A stretch of DNA of 64,000 nt. It comes from DATJHM01 sp963777355. Lineage in GTDB: Bacteria > Chloroflexota > Ktedonobacteria > Ktedonobacterales > Ktedonobacteraceae. The notes under the pieces were generated by a model, which ran no database searches, had not been told where the DNA came from, and saw only the letters and a list, made by a program, of their open reading frames with translations. The stretch is from positions 1-64,000 of the forward strand of contig CAVZQK010000022.1 of assembly GCA_963777355.1 (NCBI GenBank), written 5' to 3'. How positions within the stretch are numbered: position 1 is the stretch's first letter; every line of letters begins with the position of its first letter. Shown piece after piece: positions 59,597 through 64,000 of the stretch. Made by a program: the position numbers and the translations under genes.

Positions 59597-61949
59597 GTTT
59601 CTCCAGGGTATTTAAGGTAGCGTTTTGGAGAGCAGTGAACAGGCGCTCAGGAGTGATGGGAATTTCGGTGACACGGACACCGACAGCATCCTGGATTGCA
59701 TTAGCAATAGTTGCACCAACCGGAACGACGGGCGGCTCACCGACGCCTTTTGCGCCAAAGGGGCCAGTAGGCGAAGGGATCTCCAGAAGAATCGTAGAGA
59801 TATTCGGCACATCCTGGCTATGGGGCAGGGCGTAGTCCATCAGGGTTGAGGTAAGCAACTGACCGTTCTCGTCATATTCAAAGCCTTCAAAAAGCGCCCA
59901 GCCGAGTCCCTGAGTAACGCCACCGTGAATCTGGCCTTCGACCTGGGTAGGATTGATGGCGCGGCCAACATCCTGCACAGCCAGATAGTCGAGCACACGA
60001 ACCTCGCCAGTTTCTGGATCGACGGCCACGCGGGCGAGGTGGGAGGCATACATAGGAGAAGTAGTGCTATTCGCGGCTCGCCCCCGGCCATAGACGGGTT
60101 CGTAGCGAGCACCAAAGCGCATAGAGGCGGAGGCAATCTGTTGCAAAGAGATCGTCTTGCTGGGTGCGCCCTTAACGACAACATTTTTATCGACGATCTC
60201 CAGATCATCAATCGAAGCCTCAAGCATCTCGCTAGCGATCTGCAAGGTCTGATTGCGCGCCTCACGGGCGGCGGCCAGAACTGCTGGTCCCATCGAGTAG
60301 ATCGTCTTACTGCCGCCAGTGCCACCGCTATAGGGCATGGTATCGGTATTATCGTGGGCAACATTGACGGTATCTACAGGAGAACCCAGACCTTCGGCGG
60401 CGATCAGAGCGAGAGAAGTATCCGAGCCAGTGAGATCGACGGTACCGACAATGACGGTAAAGGTCCCATCGTTCTCAAGGCGGCAGGCGGCGGCAGCAGT
60501 CTCAGTGCCACCGGGCCAGCCGCCTACGGCAACGCCGATACCAATCTTCCAACCGGGGAGATCGGCAGGTGGCTCTTTCATCTGTGCGCGCTGGAGCCAG
60601 AGGGGATGCTGCTGAAGCTGCTCGATACCATCCAGCAGGCCGACGCGAGGCCAGGTAGGGCGGCGAGGGTCGGCGGCGGCATCGCCTTCTTTGAGACCAT
60701 TCTGTAAACGGAACTCCAGAGGATCTTTATGGAGTGCGAGGCAGAGATCGTGCACAGTAGATTCGAGAGCGAAGGTAATCTGAGGAGCGTTGGGAGCGCG
60801 ATAGGCCCCGACGCTCACCTTATTTGTAAGGACTTCGTAGGCTTTAATGTCTATATTCGGGCAGCGATAAGAGCTAGAGAGGAGGAAGGCTCCAAGTCCA
60901 GCGGAAGCGCCGGGGAAGGCACCCGAATCGAAGATACCTCGCGCTTGCAGAGCAACCAGAGTACCATCACTTTTCGCGCCGAGTTTCACGGTCAGAAAGA
61001 CTTGAGGAGCGGGATTGCCTGCGAGCAGATCTTCCTGGCGCGTGTAGACCAGGCGCACAGGCTTGCGAACTTTCATCGCGAGAGCGGCGGCGAGAGGTTC
61101 GTGGAGACCGAACTTGCCACCAAAGGCTCCGCCTATCGGCACGGATTCTACACGGATCTGGCGCTCAGGCATATTTAGGGCCGTGGCGATATCTGAACGG
61201 ACACCGAAGAGGCCCTGAGAGCTGGGATAAACGACCAGTTGATGGCCGGAAGGGCTGGGAACGACGAGAATGGATTGGGGTTCAAGATAGGATTGGTGGA
61301 CAAAGTGAGTACGATAGCTCTGTTCCACGACGACATCGGCATCACGGAAGCCAGCTTCGATATCGCCAATATGCATATGTGTGCGATCACTGACATTCTG
61401 AGAGAGTTCTTCTTGCTCTTCCTCTGCGTCCTGGCCAGCGCTCACCTCGGCATGTGCGCCGCCACCAGCAATCTCGGAGACCTCGTTAGCGTTGCGCTCG
61501 CGGGCGAGGGGGGCATCGGGCTGGATGGCAAGGACGGGATCGAGGATGGCGGGTAAAATCTCGTAGTCAACATCAACAGCCTGAGAACCATCGAGTGCCG
61601 CCTCCTCTGATTCCGCAACAACGACAGCGACGGGATGTCCACACCAGGCAACCTCTTTTTGTGCCAGGGGAGCCTGGGCGCGCGAGGTACTATTAGCTTT
61701 CGCCATGCCGAGCGTCTCACTGGTAAAAACGCCCACAACGCCGGGTATAGCGAGGGCGGAGGAGGTATCGATAGATAAAATGCGTGCATGGGCATAGGGG
61801 CTCAGGACAAAACGGGCGTGCAGCATACCGGGGAAAGAGAGGTCGCCAGCGAAGCGCGTACGGCCTGTGATTTTATCGGGAGCATCAGCGCGTTTTGTTG
61901 ATTTGCCAATAGCCTGATAGGCGGTTTTGGGGTCAATAGTTTGTGTCAT
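59589..61949 (-). CDS. Xanthine-dehydrogenase-type molybdopterin large subunit
   Basis: About 786 residues from ATG 61949 (ATG 61967 is also possible). Family XdhA/CoxL: N-terminal RADAPDKITGRTRFAGDL, a molybdopterin-binding GGAFGGKFG, VGAYRAPNAPQ, and the C-terminal GAKGVGEPPVVP with the catalytic Glu. Between, a charged insert (GQDAEEEQEELSQN) is unusual. Hydroxylates a purine, aldehyde or similar compound. The FAD and iron-sulfur subunits are not in this window on either side, so they must be elsewhere. Direct repeats flank the gene. Confidence 0.9.
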   Translation of the reverse strand: MTQTIDPKTAYQAIGKSTKRADAPDKITGRTRFAGDLSFPGMLHARFVLSPYAHARILSIDTSSALAIPGVVGVFTSETLGMAKANSTSRAQAPLAQKEVAWCGHPVAVVVAESEEAALDGSQAVDVDYEILPAILDPVLAIQPDAPLARERNANEVSEIAGGGAHAEVSAGQDAEEEQEELSQNVSDRTHMHIGDIEAGFRDADVVVEQSYRTHFVHQSYLEPQSILVVPSPSGHQLVVYPSSQGLFGVRSDIATALNMPERQIRVESVPIGGAFGGKFGLHEPLAAALAMKVRKPVRLVYTRQEDLLAGNPAPQVFLTVKLGAKSDGTLVALQARGIFDSGAFPGASAGLGAFLLSSSYRCPNIDIKAYEVLTNKVSVGAYRAPNAPQITFALESTVHDLCLALHKDPLEFRLQNGLKEGDAAADPRRPTWPRVGLLDGIEQLQQHPLWLQRAQMKEPPADLPGWKIGIGVAVGGWPGGTETAAAACRLENDGTFTVIVGTVDLTGSDTSLALIAAEGLGSPVDTVNVAHDNTDTMPYSGGTGGSKTIYSMGPAVLAAAREARNQTLQIASEMLEASIDDLEIVDKNVVVKGAPSKTISLQQIASASMRFGARYEPVYGRGRAANSTTSPMYASHLARVAVDPETGEVRVLDYLAVQDVGRAINPTQVEGQIHGGVTQGLGWALFEGFEYDENGQLLTSTLMDYALPHSQDVPNISTILLEIPSPTGPFGAKGVGEPPVVPVGATIANAIQDAVGVRVTEIPITPERLFTALQNATLNTLEKLS

Positions 61950-62395
61950 TGAGGAAGTGTTCTCCATTATTCTGTGTCAGAAAGTGAATACTCAATAGCA
62001 GATTTAGTGTATCACAAAAGGCTCTTTGCCGGTTGGCAGGGCTGGGCAACCAGGCGTCACGATAGATTGAATAGAGTTGGGTGGTAGGCGAGGCGGTCAG
62101 AGATCAACAGCTGACCCTACATTTCTCTGTGGAACGAGAGAATCACTCGGTGAGGCGGTCAGAGGCGATGCCGCAGAGGGCAGAAGTTTGATTGACAGAA
62201 TTGGGGGAAACCGGTAAAGTCAGAGATCATTGCCAATGGAGGGCATCTACTCATCTAGACTCATACTGACCAGTTCATTACGCATGTGAAAGGATTTCTA
62301 GAGCCGCATGCATAACTAGCTTCTGTTTATAAGTCACAAATCCCTATCTGTCATGGCGGGTCAGCATAATGAGAGGTTATAGGAAAAACAACACG
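61950..62395. other. Intergenic region with repeats
   Basis: About 445 bp between divergent genes. Holds the right copy of the 41-bp repeat and two copies of GAGGCGGTCAGAG (62091 and 62153). No gene. Confidence 0.5.
62098..62138 (+). repeat. 41-bp direct repeat, right copy
   Basis: Partner of 59436-59476, same orientation. Confidence 0.75.
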
Positions 62396-62995
62396 ATGAA
62401 CAGGGTTTTCATAAAACTTGCTCAATACATAAGCAGTCCAGAGCATGGCTTCAGTGCCGCTTCTGAACAGGAACCTTTTATATTTGGGGCGCGGCGACCT
62501 GGTTTTCCTTTCTCCCGTGTTTCTTCCCAGTTCGTGCATGCCTGGATTGCCTTTATGCAAAGACAAGGCATCATACGCGTCCTCTGTTTATTACCTCCCC
62601 GCCAGTTAGATGGCTATGACGCCCTCATTACAACCTATCGCCAGAGCTTTGGTGAACATAATGTACTCTGGGTTCCCATTGCTGATTTTCAACTTGCAGA
62701 AGAGGTCCAACTCATCGATCAGATTCTGCCATTTTTAGCCGAGGCAGACCGGCAGCGAGAGAAAACGGTAGTTCACTGCTCAGGTGGGGTAGGTCGAACA
62801 GGTCATGTCCTTGCTGCCTGGCTGGTAAGTTATCGAGGAATGTCGAATGAGGAGGCGATTGCTGTGGTCAAAAGACAGGGGAGAAATGCACGAGAGTCAA
62901 GAAACAAAAGGTTAGATACGTTGCTTAATCGATGCAGAGATACTTTTTCACAAAGCGTTCAGGCTCTTTACTCTGGTCATTGCTCTGTTTTTTAG
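62396..62995 (+). CDS. Dual-specificity/tyrosine phosphatase-like protein
   Basis: 199 residues. The signature HCxxGxxR is VHCSGGVGRTGHVLAAWLV, with the Cys nucleophile and Arg; general acid likely the Asp of WVPIADFQLAE. A helix after the P-loop carries GMSNEEAIAVVKRQGRNAR. May dephosphorylate proteins, lipids or nucleotides. Start ATG 62396 is preferred over 62369; ribosome site weak in both cases. Confidence 0.87.
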   Translation: MNRVFIKLAQYISSPEHGFSAASEQEPFIFGARRPGFPFSRVSSQFVHAWIAFMQRQGIIRVLCLLPPRQLDGYDALITTYRQSFGEHNVLWVPIADFQLAEEVQLIDQILPFLAEADRQREKTVVHCSGGVGRTGHVLAAWLVSYRGMSNEEAIAVVKRQGRNARESRNKRLDTLLNRCRDTFSQSVQALYSGHCSVF

Positions 62996-63117
62996 AATGG
63001 GAAATTACTCTCATTATGTTCTCATTCTTACAAGAAGCCAGTAACCACGGATAGGTAGATAAACGGGTGTTTTAAACTTTGTTTAACTTACATTCAGTAG
63101 AGTAAAGAAGGGGAATT

Positions 63118-63756
63118 CTACTATTGCCGAGAAACACGAGCGCAGATTATTGAAGCCGCAATACGCATTCTCTTGCAAGAGGGTATTACAGAGGTACACT
63201 ACACGCAAGATCACTACGGAAGCCGGGTGTCAAATGGAGCTACGCTCTGAACTATTACTTCGGAAGCAAAGACAAGCTCCTGATGGCAGTTTTTGAGAGG
63301 ATTTTACGGGATACCGAGACTGCCATAAGGAAGGCAGTTCGCACAGACCAGGGATTGAGCAGCAACCATTAGAAAGCTACTGCCGGACCATCTGGTCATA
63401 CCTTGAAGCAGACTCCCGAACTGCAAATCATGCAATATGAACTCTCACTGTATGCCATTCGCCATCCAGAGTCGGCGTGGCTCGCGAAATGGCAGTATGA
63501 GTGGTATTGCCAGGATACCGAAGCAATATTTCGTCAGGGATGTGGCACTGGAGATGAAGTCAGGCGATACCGCTTGCGGATCTTGCATCCTTTATGGTTG
63601 CCGGTATGGATGGGCTCCTTCTGCAATTTCTTGCAGATAGCGACACCATACGTGCAAGACGTGGTCTTGATCGTCTTATCGCCGCAGCTCTAGTTCTGAG
63701 CATTGGACAACAATACTATCCAACCAGGAAAAAGGAACGCGCTGATGAAGCGTGAA
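63118..63756 (+). pseudogene. Decayed TetR family regulator
   Basis: Pieces of one TetR protein are spread over the three plus frames: RAQIIEAAIRILLQEGITEV, then TTRKITTEAG, then NYYFGSKDKLLMAVFERIL, and near the end GLLLQFLADSDTIRARRGLD. At least three frameshifts and internal stops interrupt it, too many to be sequencing noise alone. The 96-residue frame at 63403-63693 is one of the fragments and not a gene of its own. Confidence 0.75.
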
Positions 63757-63793
63757 AAATTGCATGGTACTGGGCACGGGCTGTGTTTCTGTT

Positions 63794-64000
63794 GTTCCAG
63801 GTGGTGATCACTCTACAGATTATCCTGACATACGAGTGTTAGCTCAACATGTTGATGATCATATCGGAAACATTCACGTTGATCGTCACGCCGATCTGAG
63901 TGAATGTTTCCTGGACGAACGCATGCATGGCACTCGGTGGTTCGACGCTACCAATATTCCCAAATGCTCCTCCCGACTAACCTGGTACAAATCGGCATCG
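63794..64000 (+). pseudogene. Ureohydrolase (agmatinase/arginase family) fragment, cut by the window edge
   Basis: A frame starting VPGGDHSTDYPDIRVLAQH matches the GGDHS metal motif and continues IHVDRHADL, where the family has the DxHxD metal site (here DRHAD), then DERMHGTRWF. The first 100 or so residues are missing upstream and the frame is broken again near 63960-63985, where TNLVQIGI resumes in another frame. Likely a dead gene. Confidence 0.65.

Overview
The window most likely comes from a member of the Ktedonobacteria or a close relative (phylum Chloroflexota), a Gram-positive-like, spore-forming or filamentous soil lineage. This is inferred from the gene mix and was not tested by a search. 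The mix includes an actinobacterial-style type VII secretion ATPase with WXG100 proteins, a two-gene cytochrome b plus Rieske complex with a cupredoxin subunit, F420-type LLM oxidoreductases, the CysO/CysM/JAMM cysteine pathway best known from mycobacteria, NarL-type and OmpR-type two-component pairs, and many fused proteins. Base composition is intermediate, with a more GC-rich stretch at about 34.6-38 kb.

Layout. 0-1 kb: end of a sugar ABC permease. 1-8.7 kb: type VII secretion block, with two membrane or secreted proteins, a frameshifted EssC/EccC ATPase and two WXG100 proteins convergent to it. 9.4-15.6 kb: two S51 peptidases around a cysteinyl-tRNA synthetase fused to a glycosyltransferase and a ThuA-Gfo/Idh/MocA fusion. 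15.7-20.4 kb: pentapeptide protein, monooxygenase-like protein, primase-like protein, tRNA-Thr, a Clp_N/dead-AAA/zinc-ribbon protein and a DUF1992 protein. 20.4-24.7 kb: sigma factor, partner protein and LarC-like protein, then glycogen synthase. 24.8-29.8 kb: alternative bc complex operon (cytochrome b in two pieces, Rieske, cupredoxin with a degenerate cytochrome c-like region, membrane protein). 30.7-34.5 kb: NarL-type two-component pair and two uncharacterised proteins. 35-39 kb: a TetR-controlled oxidoreductase and an arsenic operon (ArsR-ArsC fusion, aquaporin, ArsC, broken flavoprotein). 39.4-46.1 kb: FAD oxidoreductase, NUDIX hydrolase, two tandem GT-C-like membrane proteins and a signal peptidase homologue without its catalytic residues. 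46.4-50 kb: tRNA-His, a DUF4870-like protein and an OmpR-type two-component pair. 50-56 kb: secreted sialidase-like protein, AlkZ-like winged-helix protein, two LLM oxidoreductases and a Gfo/Idh/MocA dehydrogenase. 56.1-59.1 kb: sulfur-carrier cysteine operon. 59.6-62 kb: xanthine-dehydrogenase-type large subunit flanked by direct repeats. 62.4-64 kb: dual-specificity phosphatase, then decayed TetR and ureohydrolase genes.

How the genes work together. The bc operon passes electrons from quinol through cytochrome b and Rieske to what looks like a copper, not heme, carrier. The 56-59 kb operon encodes a complete protein-bound sulfur route: a rhodanese-E1 enzyme, a sulfur carrier with a masked C-terminus, a cysteine synthase and a JAMM protease that could both unmask the carrier and release cysteine. 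The arsenic operon reduces arsenate and probably exports arsenite by channel. Three conserved genes (essC, NUDIX, moeB-like) are each interrupted by one apparent single-base indel in a homopolymer run, so either the assembly has indel errors or these are real or programmed frameshifts.

The most unusual items are the CysRS-glycosyltransferase-His-tail fusion and its operon, the Clp_N-pseudoFtsH-zinc-ribbon protein, the signal peptidase homologue lacking both Ser and Lys, and the GGGF-tailed sulfur carrier beside its JAMM protease.
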